Shown: positions 1-7,021 of the stretch, one piece after another
Layout: each line of letters starts with the position of its first letter
Numbering within the stretch: the first letter of the stretch is position 1
NCBI GenBank assembly: GCA_013285915.1
Contig: JABDGS010000039.1
Coordinates: 1 to 33,945, forward strand
Length of the DNA: 33,945 nucleotides
DNA from: Bacteroidota bacterium
GTDB taxonomy: Bacteria > Bacteroidota > Bacteroidia > Chitinophagales > Chitinophagaceae
Direction of reading: 5' to 3'
Translations under genes and position numbers: made by a program
Notes under the pieces: model-generated
Database searches by the model: none
What the model was told of the DNA's origin: nothing
The model's input: only the letters and a program-made list of their open reading frames with translations

Positions 1-2
1 CC

Positions 3-899
3 GCAACGCTGGCTGAAAAATTTGGCGACCACCGGGTATTTAACACGCCAATACAGGAGGCTTATATCATCGGCTCAACGGCAGGTTTGTCGGCGGTTGG
101 GGTAAAGCCTATTGTTGAGGTACAGTTTGCCGATTATATCTACCCCGGCTTTAACCAATTGGTATGCGAACTGTCAAAATCGTGCTATTTAACCAATGGA
201 AAATTCCCGGTAAGCATGGTGCTGCGCGTGCCCATTGGTGCTTACGGCGGCGGCGGCCCATACCACAGCGGCAGTGTTGAAAGTACGCTGCTAACCATAA
301 AAGGCATTAAGGTTTGTTACCCAAGCAATGCGGCAGATATGAAGGGCCTGATGAAGGCCGCATTTTATGATGGCAACCCTGTAATTATGCTGGAACATAA
401 GGGGCTTTACTGGAGTAAAGTGCCGGGTACCGAAGAAGCCAAAACAATTGAACCAGATAAGGATTACATTTTGCCGCTGGGCAAGGGAAACATTGTTTTA
501 CACACCGCTGAAGATAAGATAAAGAACGGTGAAACTGCCTGCATTATAACCTACGGCATGGGCGTATACTGGGCCAAAGCCGCCGCCGCACAGTTTGCCG
601 GGCAAATTGAAATTATTGACCTGCGCACTTTATACCCGCTTGACGAAGAGCTTGTTTTTGACAGCGTCAAAAGACATGGCAAATGCCTTGTGCTTAGCGA
701 GGAGCAGCAAAATAACAGTTTCGCCGAAGCACTGGCTTACCGCATAACACACGCCTGTTTTAAATACCTGGATGCGCCAGTTGAAGTATTAGGCGCATTG
801 AACCTGCCTGCCGTACCCATAAACCTTGCATTGGAAGCTGCTATGTTGCCAACGGTGGAGAAAGTGGTGGAACGGGTGAAGGAGTTGGTGGGGTGGTAG
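3..899 (+). CDS. 2-oxo acid dehydrogenase E1, beta-type (transketolase-like) part; 5' end cut by window
   Basis: This is the C-terminal part of a thiamine-diphosphate-dependent 2-oxo acid dehydrogenase E1 (pyruvate or branched-chain type), which decarboxylates a 2-oxo acid and passes the acyl group to the E2 lipoyl domain. The frame is open from base 3, and the residues before the first possible internal start (VFNTPIQEAYIIGSTAGL) match the beta-subunit core, so the coding region continues leftwards out of the window. Visible landmarks are the VEVQFADYIYPGFNQ segment, the glycine-rich GAYGGGGPYHSG loop and the C-terminal domain beginning near GETACIITYGMG. In Bacteroidota the alpha and beta parts are often fused in one chain of roughly 650-700 residues. 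Whether that holds here cannot be seen. The substrate cannot be fixed from this part alone. It stops about 230 bp before the accessory island. Confidence 0.9.
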   Translation, partial: ATLAEKFGDHRVFNTPIQEAYIIGSTAGLSAVGVKPIVEVQFADYIYPGFNQLVCELSKSCYLTNGKFPVSMVLRVPIGAYGGGGPYHSGSVESTLLTIKGIKVCYPSNAADMKGLMKAAFYDGNPVIMLEHKGLYWSKVPGTEEAKTIEPDKDYILPLGKGNIVLHTAEDKIKNGETACIITYGMGVYWAKAAAAQFAGQIEIIDLRTLYPLDEELVFDSVKRHGKCLVLSEEQQNNSFAEALAYRITHACFKYLDAPVEVLGALNLPAVPINLALEAAMLPTVEKVVERVKELVGW

Positions 900-1012
900 A
901 GGTTAACGGGGCATGGATAGACGAGAAATACTTACTGCGAGTTGACATAATCGTAGTTGTTTATTTTCCCATAAATCATCCTGCCCTGCGCCGAAGGTGC
1001 TGCATCTATCAG

Positions 1013-1031
1013 CGATGGGCAACGCCCATCG
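1013..1031. repeat. Short perfect hairpin repeat
   Basis: CGATGGGC and GCCCATCG pair perfectly around a 3-base loop, in the 230-bp gap between the E1 gene and the island. The same words (GCGTTGCCC, CCCATCGCT) recur at 5325-5370, so this is probably one copy of a dispersed palindromic intergenic element. No T tract follows on either strand, so it does not look like an intrinsic terminator. The rest of the gap, 900-1129, shows no gene. Confidence 0.6.
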
Positions 1032-1129
1032 ATAAGAAAGAAGCTGGCTTTTATTTGTCCGCGGCGGCGTAATATTAATCGCCGATATAAATGATTTTAA
1101 CGATATACTAAATTAACCCCAGACTGTTA

Positions 1130-2077
1130 TTATATAGAAGATGAAAAGGGTAGGCTTTTTATATATCGCTCCATTAAATTAAAGTCAGGGTTTTCTTTTT
1201 TATCTATAGGTAATTTAATAATTGTCTCATTCATCCTTTCTAAATGCCATTTTCGACCATAATTAAAACGAAATCTTTCTTTTCTAATTAACGTACAAAT
1301 AAAAAAAGCTATATACTTATTCATACTGAATAATGGATAAAGAACATTTACATCATCAAGCGAAAAGTGGGGTGTTTCCTGATAAAATGCTTCTCCTATA
1401 CTGCCATTATAACTTACTGTTATCGTATTGCCGCTATGATTTGGCGCATGCGCGATATATGCGGTAATGCCATTATTTTGACCAGTTGCTCTTACGCAAG
1501 GTGTATTCCCAGGGAACATATCTCTATTCAAAATTCTTTCACCCTTTTTTATCTTAAATAAATCATCGTAACGAAATTCCTTAAACTTATTAAAATCCAA
1601 TTTTATCTCAGCTTTTGCGATAGGCTTACTTACATCCACTAAAACGTTCGTCAGCGAAACATTAGTAAACTCTTTAGGCATTGTTTCTGGCACTAACAAG
1701 TTATTTAAAGAAACATTTGCTTCCCGGCCATGAGTACTATATCGAAACCTATTTTCCCTAATACAAAGACAGTAAAAAAGTTTCTCATTATACGATAACT
1801 TTTTTAGAGGGGTTAATACTTTAATATTTTGAGCTGTATAAAACTTTTCAGGCTGAACAAATGATTCAAGAATAGAACCGCCTAAACAAACTGTTATAAG
1901 ACCCTTTTCATAGGGGTCATCAATTAGGCTTTTTTCCACCTTTCCAACAATACCAAAATTTTTACTTGATCTTGAAATGAAATTAATACCACCAATGTCA
2001 GATAACAGCATTTTACTAAAATCTAATTGATTGCCATACTCAACTTTAAATATTGTATTTAGTGGGACTACTTTCAT
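1130..2077 (-). CDS. Restriction-modification specificity (S) subunit, two target-recognition domains
   Basis: This 315-residue protein is probably the DNA-recognition subunit of the adjacent nuclease-methyltransferase. It has two similar halves, each opening with a segment of the F-x-x-x-Y/F-x-x-G type (IFKVEYGNQL near residue 9; DLFKIKKGERI near 172). Each then has a small hydrophobic/NG-containing middle and an arginine-rich close (ENRFRYSTHGREANVSL; KERFRFNYGRKWHLERM). That is the architecture of type I S subunits and of BcgI-type B subunits, whose two domains read the two halves of a split site. The length is close to the BcgI B subunit. It starts 5 bases after the methyltransferase stop, so the two are co-transcribed and probably translationally coupled. 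Target sequence cannot be predicted. Confidence 0.82.
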   Translation of the reverse strand: MKVVPLNTIFKVEYGNQLDFSKMLLSDIGGINFISRSSKNFGIVGKVEKSLIDDPYEKGLITVCLGGSILESFVQPEKFYTAQNIKVLTPLKKLSYNEKLFYCLCIRENRFRYSTHGREANVSLNNLLVPETMPKEFTNVSLTNVLVDVSKPIAKAEIKLDFNKFKEFRYDDLFKIKKGERILNRDMFPGNTPCVRATGQNNGITAYIAHAPNHSGNTITVSYNGSIGEAFYQETPHFSLDDVNVLYPLFSMNKYIAFFICTLIRKERFRFNYGRKWHLERMNETIIKLPIDKKENPDFNLMERYIKSLPFSSSI

Positions 2078-2082
2078 TTTAG

Positions 2083-3882
2083 TTATTCGCTTACAATAAT
2101 AGAAAATGCTGCGTATTTTTTTAGTTCCTTGATAAAATCCTGCTTATTGATTTTTGAATAATCCGTCTTCATAAATGCTTCAGCACACCATTCGTCATCT
2201 TCAGTTACTTGTGTAGATACGCTTAACCCTTTTACTATCTCCCTATTGCGATATATATCAATCCATTTTTGTTTAATTTCATTCCACTCATTATTCCAGT
2301 TCCCTCTTCCCTTATGTTTTTGTACAGTAAAACCGTCATTTTTAAAATATCCAAACCATGTTTTTTTACCTTTAGGGTGAGGCTTATGGGCTGTAATCAC
2401 CAGAATGGAAGTAACTACACCAACATCATTATTATAAAAAAGTTGATCTGGCATTGAGAGGACAGCCTCTAAAGTATGTGATTCGAGAATTTTCTTTTTA
2501 AGCTCGTAATCTCTACCCTTAGCTGCGAGAACTGTACTTATTGGAATAATAGCTACGCATGTTCCGTTTGGTTGAAGCTGCTCTAAATTGTTAAGCACAA
2601 ATTCTAATTCTAAAGGATCGGTATCAATATTCGGATACGGTGGATTCAATAAACCAATATTTGGCTTAAATGACGTTACAGTTTGCATCGGCAGTTCATC
2701 AAAACAACTGCCGTGTATAATATTTGTTTTTCCGTCCTGGTGTATAAACATATTAGAGCAAGCTAAAGCAAATATGTCATCTTGATATTCGATGCCAACC
2801 AGTTGCTTTTCTTTAATTGATGCGATTTTCATTTTATCTTCATTTGCATCTACCACCATTTTACTCATTGCACTTATAAGAAAACCGCCTGTCCCGGTAC
2901 AACTATCCAGTACAACACTATCTTTCGTTACACCTGCCAACTCTGAAAACAATTCAGTTATATGGGGGGGTGTCAATACAATTCCTAATCCCTTATCGCT
3001 ATTTGCATATCTAAGAAATTCAATATAAAACTGTCCTAATACATCAAAATATTTGTGCGTTTTTATAAAATTGTTGATGTTAGTATCTATATCATCAATA
3101 ATTCCTGACAATACATCCTTTTCACCTGACAGGGCTGTATGCGTTCTGATAAAGGAAAAGGCTGTTTTGAGGTTTTCGAGCTTCTTGCTTTGAAGATTTG
3201 CGTTTTTTAATTGACTTGTAATAGTATCAACTAATGTATTTGCGAGCACTTCAGGATTATCATGCATCTTATAAGTAATTTCAAACGGCTTATTTTCTAA
3301 TGCAATAAGTATTCCGCTGATCAAAAGGCTACGTTGCGATTCTTTAATTTTTTTTGAATGCAAAGTTTCATTTAAGTCTTTTGAAAATAATAAAAGGCTA
3401 TTATAATCCTGGTTGAATTTCTCTGGGCTCTCTATGTATCCAGTCAGATAATTTTCAGGGTCTAAAAGTTTATTAGAGAATTTACTTATTGCTTTTGGCT
3501 CCCCTTTTAAATGTAGATAATGAGATATTTTTATTTCTCTTAATGTTTCGCCACTAATAGCAATGCCTAAAACATCATATTCTTTTGATAAGAAAGATGA
3601 ATAAAGTAGCACACCGTCAACCGCAAACTCGCTATACTTATCTAATGATTTGCTTTCATGCTTTTTTATATCACTTTTGCATTCAATTACAATTATAAAA
3701 TTTGAATTATTTTCAAAGGTTATTATAAATTCTGGCAACCCGCTTTTATCGCCTTTCTTAGAAGCATTTTTTAAAAGTTTTGTAATTTTTACATTTTCTG
3801 ATTTCTGTTCTTCCACAGTAATACCTGAATATTTGTTGAAATGATTTCTAACAATATTCTCTGTTTTTCTTTCATTCGCCAT
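2083..3882 (-). CDS. Fused PD-(D/E)xK nuclease and N6-adenine DNA methyltransferase, BcgI A-subunit-like
   Basis: This 599-residue protein appears to combine restriction and modification in one chain. Near the N terminus, P50-E51, then E67-C-K69, all within predicted beta strands (EFIITF, FIIVIECKS), fits a PD-(D/E)xK nuclease of the type I HSDR_N sort. The second half is an N6-adenine methyltransferase: AdoMet motif I DSCTGTGGF from D326 and catalytic motif NPPY at 413-416. The linker between is mostly helical, as in type I HsdM N-terminal domains. Size and domain order resemble the A subunit of BcgI (type IIB), which works with a separate two-domain S subunit, and such a gene follows directly. 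No separate HsdR gene is present. A nuclease-dead modification enzyme remains possible because the first nuclease acid is E rather than D. Confidence 0.85.
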   Translation of the reverse strand: MANERKTENIVRNHFNKYSGITVEEQKSENVKITKLLKNASKKGDKSGLPEFIITFENNSNFIIVIECKSDIKKHESKSLDKYSEFAVDGVLLYSSFLSKEYDVLGIAISGETLREIKISHYLHLKGEPKAISKFSNKLLDPENYLTGYIESPEKFNQDYNSLLLFSKDLNETLHSKKIKESQRSLLISGILIALENKPFEITYKMHDNPEVLANTLVDTITSQLKNANLQSKKLENLKTAFSFIRTHTALSGEKDVLSGIIDDIDTNINNFIKTHKYFDVLGQFYIEFLRYANSDKGLGIVLTPPHITELFSELAGVTKDSVVLDSCTGTGGFLISAMSKMVVDANEDKMKIASIKEKQLVGIEYQDDIFALACSNMFIHQDGKTNIIHGSCFDELPMQTVTSFKPNIGLLNPPYPNIDTDPLELEFVLNNLEQLQPNGTCVAIIPISTVLAAKGRDYELKKKILESHTLEAVLSMPDQLFYNNDVGVVTSILVITAHKPHPKGKKTWFGYFKNDGFTVQKHKGRGNWNNEWNEIKQKWIDIYRNREIVKGLSVSTQVTEDDEWCAEAFMKTDYSKINKQDFIKELKKYAAFSIIVSE

Positions 3883-3892
3883 TTTCAGTTAG

Positions 3893-4837
3893 TTATTTCG
3901 GTTTACCAGCATTTGCAATTTTACTTATAACATCTCCAAAACTCTGTATGTCGTTTTTCCCGTCTTTGCTTTTTTTTGCGTCTATATAAGAAGTTTCAGA
4001 TAATTTTTTATATGACTTTATATAATCAACCTGATCTAAAGATTTTAATTGTGCTTGTGCAACAATTCTTAGTTGCTCAAAACGCTGATTTTTATCAATA
4101 TTACTCTTAATTAAAACCGAATTCAGGCTTTCCAAATTTGATAAGACATTCAATTCGTTAATACTCGCAAAATCACGCATATTTTTACTTTTCAAAGCGA
4201 GTGACGGATTATTGTCCTTCCACATTTTTGCCGTACATCCAAATAAAGCAACATTTAATAAGTCGGCTTCATTAGCGTACACTATCCATTCCTTATCTCG
4301 TTCTACATCTAACTGAGGGAGAATATACTCCTTAATGGCCTCAGTGTGTAGCGTATAATTCGCCTTGCTCAATACCCTTTTGAAATTCCATTCTATGTTA
4401 TACTGATTACTTTCGATTTCTTTTAATCTCTGAAATTCTTTTATAAGAAACAGTTTGAATTGTGGGCTAAGCCATGAGCCAAATTCAAATGCAATATCCT
4501 TATGGGCAAATGTCCCACCCCCGTGCCTGCCCGATTTTGAAGTAATTCCAATTGCATCGGTATTTTCGACCCATTTTTTTGGAGATAACGTGAAAGAGTT
4601 AAGACCGGCGCGACTTCTAAACCCCTCGAATTCGGGTAGTTTAAAATTCGGATTGTAGATTGTCTCCCAAACTCCCAGAAATTCAATTGTATTTATATTT
4701 CTTATCCATTTTTCAATAAGAGAAGTACCATCATCAAACGCCTTTACCATATCAGTCAAGGAGATGAAATCTTGGTCATTTATCTGTGAAACTCTAATTT
4801 CGTGCCCCTGCACATTTAATATCTTATCCTTGCTCAT
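3893..4837 (-). CDS. KilA-N domain protein in the restriction-modification operon
   Basis: This 314-residue protein begins with a KilA-N-like domain (residues about 1-130). Typical features are the I-x-L-T-D-M-x-x-A/F start (FISLTDMVKAFDD), a W-x-x-N region (IEKWIRNINTIEFL) and the GGTFAHKDIAFEFGSWLSPQFKLFLIKEFQRLK segment. KilA-N domains are small DNA-binding folds from phages and large DNA viruses. They also occur in bacterial genomes beside type I restriction loci. The remaining 180 residues are largely helical with no recognised domain. The gene ends 10 bases before the methyltransferase start, so it heads a tight three-gene operon. A role as regulator of the operon, phage-sensing partner or accessory subunit is inference. 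No helix-turn-helix controller (C protein) is present, so it may fill that place. Confidence 0.82.
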   Translation of the reverse strand: MSKDKILNVQGHEIRVSQINDQDFISLTDMVKAFDDGTSLIEKWIRNINTIEFLGVWETIYNPNFKLPEFEGFRSRAGLNSFTLSPKKWVENTDAIGITSKSGRHGGGTFAHKDIAFEFGSWLSPQFKLFLIKEFQRLKEIESNQYNIEWNFKRVLSKANYTLHTEAIKEYILPQLDVERDKEWIVYANEADLLNVALFGCTAKMWKDNNPSLALKSKNMRDFASINELNVLSNLESLNSVLIKSNIDKNQRFEQLRIVAQAQLKSLDQVDYIKSYKKLSETSYIDAKKSKDGKNDIQSFGDVISKIANAGKPK

Positions 4838-4895
4838 TTCTAATTTATTAAAGTTTGGTATTTAAAACGTCCTCATATTTTTGATAACATCAAGT

Positions 4896-4913
4896 TTACT
4901 TTGCTTACTTTGC
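4896..4913. repeat. 9-bp tandem duplication at the transposase truncation edge
   Basis: The nonamer TTACTTTGC occurs twice head to tail, just beyond the stop codon of the truncated transposase. It may be a scar of the event that removed the rest of the element. Confidence 0.5.
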
Positions 4914-4917
4914 TTTC

Positions 4918-5196
4918 CTATACCATTCTTCTTGTATTATACCTGAATAGTATCTTGCTATCTTCAAAAATAGTCTCAACTTTTGCAGTAAATTGTTCCC
5001 TGCAAGATGAACATTTAAAGCGTTTCTCATCTGAAAATTTATAAACCTTGTTGTGCCCACAGTGTGGACAACGAACCCTGCCTTCCAAACGACGGCTTTG
5101 TAGATATTCGATTGCAACCGGTTCATCTTTAAAGAAATCAAGTAATTCAATAAGGCTATTGAAATCTTCAGGCTGTTTGTAATTCAATTGTGGCAT
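4918..5196 (-). pseudogene. Truncated IS1595-family transposase, N-terminal zinc-ribbon part only
   Basis: The 92-residue product from the ATG at 5196 matches the N-terminal part of IS1595/ISXO2-like transposases. It has the lead-in NSLIELLDFFKDEPVAIEYL, a zinc ribbon with CPHCG and CSSC pairs, and the segment FTAKVETIFEDSKI. In intact members the chain then continues with a hydrophobic stretch and a DDE-type catalytic domain of about 200 residues. Here the reading frame diverges right after SKI, gives a short tail (LFRYNTRRMV) and stops. The catalytic domain is absent from the 80 bases before the KilA-N gene. It cannot transpose itself. It may persist as a passive remnant or as a small zinc-ribbon DNA-binding protein. 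A TTG 21 bases upstream could also start it. Confidence 0.78.
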
Positions 5197-5214
5197 TGGG
5201 TTACATTTATACTT

Positions 5215-5222
5215 CAAATATA
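5215..5222 (-). promoter_or_regulatory. TATATTTG -7 element in front of the transposase remnant
   Basis: On the minus strand TATATTTG matches the Bacteroidota -7 consensus TAnnTTTG and lies 18 bases before the remnant's ATG. No comparable element is seen directly before the KilA-N gene, so this may be the promoter for the whole island operon (inference). Confidence 0.45.
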
Positions 5223-5279
5223 TTATTACTTTTACGTTAGACTAATATAATTGGGTTAACTTAGTATTCGTTCCTAAGT

Positions 5280-5430
5280 GATGTATGCCTTTCAGGGGAA
5301 TGAGAATATCTTGTTGTTTTTCCGATAGGCGTTGCCCGCCCGGCTCGCCGTTCGGACGGGCCCATCGCTAATGGATATAGCCCTTTCAGGGCAAGAAAAT
5401 TTAGCCATCTGTAAACGGTGGTGCGTAGCC
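5280..5430. repeat. Dispersed palindromic intergenic repeat cluster
   Basis: Several short inverted words are packed together: GCGTTGCCC and CCCATCGCT as at 1013-1031, an imperfect stem CCCGcCCG/CGGaCGGG near 5335-5360 placed between them, and GCCC-TTTCA-GGGC at 5380-5392. The arrangement suggests one palindromic element inserted in or expanded from another. Confidence 0.5.
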
Positions 5431-5462
5431 ACGCTTTGCCTCTTTGTTTCAGCAGATTTCTT

Positions 5463-5476
5463 CCCGCACGTGCGGG
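5463..5476. repeat. Perfect 14-bp palindrome
   Basis: CCCGCAC is followed at once by its reverse complement GTGCGGG. It stands alone upstream of no gene, so it is more likely part of the local repeat zone than an operator. Confidence 0.55.
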
Positions 5477-5587
5477 ACTCGAAATGACAGCGGTAGTTGG
5501 CTTTCCTCCCTCAAAATTAAATTTTCAAAATTCCCCCTTTTTATGCGGACAAAACAGCAGTTTATATATATATGTATAGAGAAGAAC

Positions 5588-5663
5588 GTTTCCAGTTTCC
5601 GGTCTCAAGTTTCCAGTTATTGGAGCGAAGGTGAAGAATGTTTACTGTTTGAAGTTTCCAGTT
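5588..5663. repeat. Three copies of a 10-mer, GTTTCCAGTT
   Basis: Exact copies lie at 5588-5597, 5609-5618 and 5654-5663 within a purine/pyrimidine-skewed low-complexity stretch. Spacing is irregular (21 and 45 bases), so this is neither a CRISPR nor a regular iteron array. Confidence 0.6.
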
Positions 5664-5873
5664 TAAAGTTGCGGAAGAAAAGAGGGTTCAAGGTTGAGGG
5701 TTGATTGTTCATGGGGAATGCAAGATCAGTTTATGACAGTAAAATTATATATAGCTAACAATAGTGCCTGGGGTATGTGCTGTGAAAGAAAGCGAGGGCG
5801 GTATTTAAAAAATTATAATATGATGGTCTAAAAAATGCAATATGCAGATAATGAGGTAGTTAATGCTTTTACA

Positions 5874-5912
5874 ACGCCATTTTTTGTGTACAGAATGGCT
5901 ACAAAATGGCGT
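5874..5912. repeat. 10-bp inverted repeat with 19-bp loop
   Basis: ACGCCATTTT at 5874-5883 pairs with AAAATGGCGT at 5903-5912. No gene begins or ends nearby and no T tract follows, so its role is unknown. It could be the ends of a very small inverted element. Confidence 0.5.
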
Positions 5913-6051
5913 CTTTTGTGCAACTTTTGGATTAACAGCCGGGACACAGAGTTCCACAGAGTGAAGGAACAACACAGAGTTAAATGCAGGAGTTTAAAGT
6001 TTAAAGAAGCGCGGGCATCGAGAAACACTGTTGATAGGATGGAGGTAATAG

Positions 6052-6195
6052 TTGGCATTGGAAGTAGTTGCGGCCACAACGGTTAAGTTGACAGCTCGGA
6101 AAATTGGCGATGAGGGTGTACAGGCTGATGAATGTTTTCGGGAGGAGCTTATGACAGTTGATGTAAACCATTTGCTAAAATATGGGCTTCCTTCT
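6052..6195 (+). pseudogene. Possible remnant of a phosphorylase-superfamily gene (futalosine hydrolase-like?)
   Basis: The frame that runs into the ATP-binding gene reads EVVAATT...KIGDEGVQADECFREEL over 6061-6150. GDxGV followed by an acidic/aromatic stretch recalls the mid-part of futalosine hydrolases and related nucleoside phosphorylases. There is no start, no nucleotide-binding remainder and no matching frame on either side. This is a weak resemblance from memory and may be chance. Confidence 0.2.
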
Positions 6196-6237
6196 ATCGG
6201 CTTCCGGTCTTTCACAGTTTTCCTCTATTTTAGCAAT

Positions 6238-6885
6238 ATGCAAATTGAGTTAAGGCAGGTTGTGCCTGTGCCATTAAAGGACAAATTCATGCAGCGGCAA
6301 TCGGACGTGTGGAACAGGAATCTTGTATTTGCGCAAGGCGAATGGGCAAAAATAAAAGCCCCCAGCGGTACCGGAAAGACAACCCTTGTGCATATTCTGT
6401 ATAAACTGCGGCATGATTATGAAGGATTGGTTCTTTGGCAGAATAAGGATTTAAGAACTATTGATGAATCAGCGCTTGCTCAAATGCGCCAGCAGCAGGT
6501 AAGCATTATTTTCCAGGACCTGCGGCTGTTTCCAAGCCTTACCGCCAGGGAAAATATTGAACTGAAACGTGTGCTGCAAAAGCCGCTATATGAAACTGAA
6601 GTGATTGATGCAATGGCAGAACAACTTGGCGTAGGCCACGTGCTTAACCAGCGCGCAGGGTTATGCAGTTATGGGGAGCAACAGCGTATTGCTATTATCC
6701 GCTCGCTGGTGCAACCGTTTAGCTGGCTTATTATGGATGAGCCGTTTAGCCATCTTGACCAGGTGAACATGCGCAAAGCTGCCGATCTGATTGCTGCTGA
6801 GTGTAAAAAACGCGAAGCCGGGTTTATATTAACTGATTTGGATGAAGATGACCATTTTGAATATGCAAGGGTGCTTAACTTATGA
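6238..6885 (+). CDS. LolD/FtsE-like ABC transporter ATP-binding protein with degenerate motifs
   Basis: This 215-residue ATPase belongs to the LolD/FtsE/MacB group that drives FtsX-like permeases. The ATG at 6238 was chosen because the homologous part begins there (MQIELRQVV). The 62 residues of open frame before it look non-coding. Motifs seen are a P-loop APSGTGKT at 41-48, with alanine replacing the first glycine; Q-loop IIFQDLRLFPSLT with Q93; signature SYGEQ at 144-148 instead of LSGGQ; and Walker B WLIMDEP with D167-E168. Where the H-loop normally has a histidine (THD), the chain reads TDLD, with D200 in its place. The catalytic glutamate is intact. The permease gene follows after a 136-bp repeat-filled gap, so the two probably form one transporter, perhaps with slow or altered ATP turnover (inference). 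Confidence 0.8.
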   Translation: MQIELRQVVPVPLKDKFMQRQSDVWNRNLVFAQGEWAKIKAPSGTGKTTLVHILYKLRHDYEGLVLWQNKDLRTIDESALAQMRQQQVSIIFQDLRLFPSLTARENIELKRVLQKPLYETEVIDAMAEQLGVGHVLNQRAGLCSYGEQQRIAIIRSLVQPFSWLIMDEPFSHLDQVNMRKAADLIAAECKKREAGFILTDLDEDDHFEYARVLNL

Positions 6886-6904
6886 TAGTGGTGTTACAAT
6901 ATTC

Positions 6905-6992
6905 AACCCCTTTGGGGTTGATTGACTGGCCTTGGTATTCCCCGCGTTACGACGCGCGGGGCTAATCAAATTAAACCCGCTACCGCGGGTTT
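6905..6992. repeat. Cluster of three hairpins between ATPase and permease genes
   Basis: Three stems follow one another: AACCCC/GGGGTT (6905-6919), CCCCGCG/CGCGGGG (6940-6946 with 6955-6961) and AAACCCGC/GCGGGTTT (6973-6992, 4-base loop). The last ends in TTTT and could weakly terminate or stabilise RNA. The set resembles dispersed intergenic palindromes rather than a dedicated regulator. Confidence 0.6.
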
Positions 6993-7021
6993 TGAGAACT
7001 ACTTTATAGCGAACTAATATT

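Larger units (their letters stand above)
5218..6237. other. About 1 kb without a convincing gene; repeat-rich
   Basis: No reading frame here has a recognisable protein or consistent codon use. The stretch holds palindromic repeat words at 5280-5430, a perfect palindrome at 5463-5476, three copies of GTTTCCAGTT at 5588-5663, a 10-bp inverted repeat at 5874-5912, an ACAGAG-word patch at 5945-5980 and a possible gene remnant at 6052-6195. It separates the accessory island from the ABC transporter genes and looks like an accumulation zone for small repeats. Confidence 0.65.

Noticed and set aside
2083..3882. Classical type I HsdM
   Set aside because: The PE...ExK segment at the N terminus and the absence of an HsdR gene fit a fused BcgI-like enzyme better, though a nuclease-inactive HsdM-like protein is not fully excluded.
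5588..5663. Possible CRISPR-like array
   Set aside because: The 10-mer copies are too short and irregularly spaced, with no cas genes nearby.
5444..5704. 86-residue frame in the repeat zone
   Set aside because: Built from the GTTTCCAGTT repeats and a palindrome; no domain and no promoter-like element close to its start.
5835..6086. 83-residue frames on both strands
   Set aside because: They span the 10-bp inverted repeat and the ACAGAG-word patch; codon use is not gene-like.
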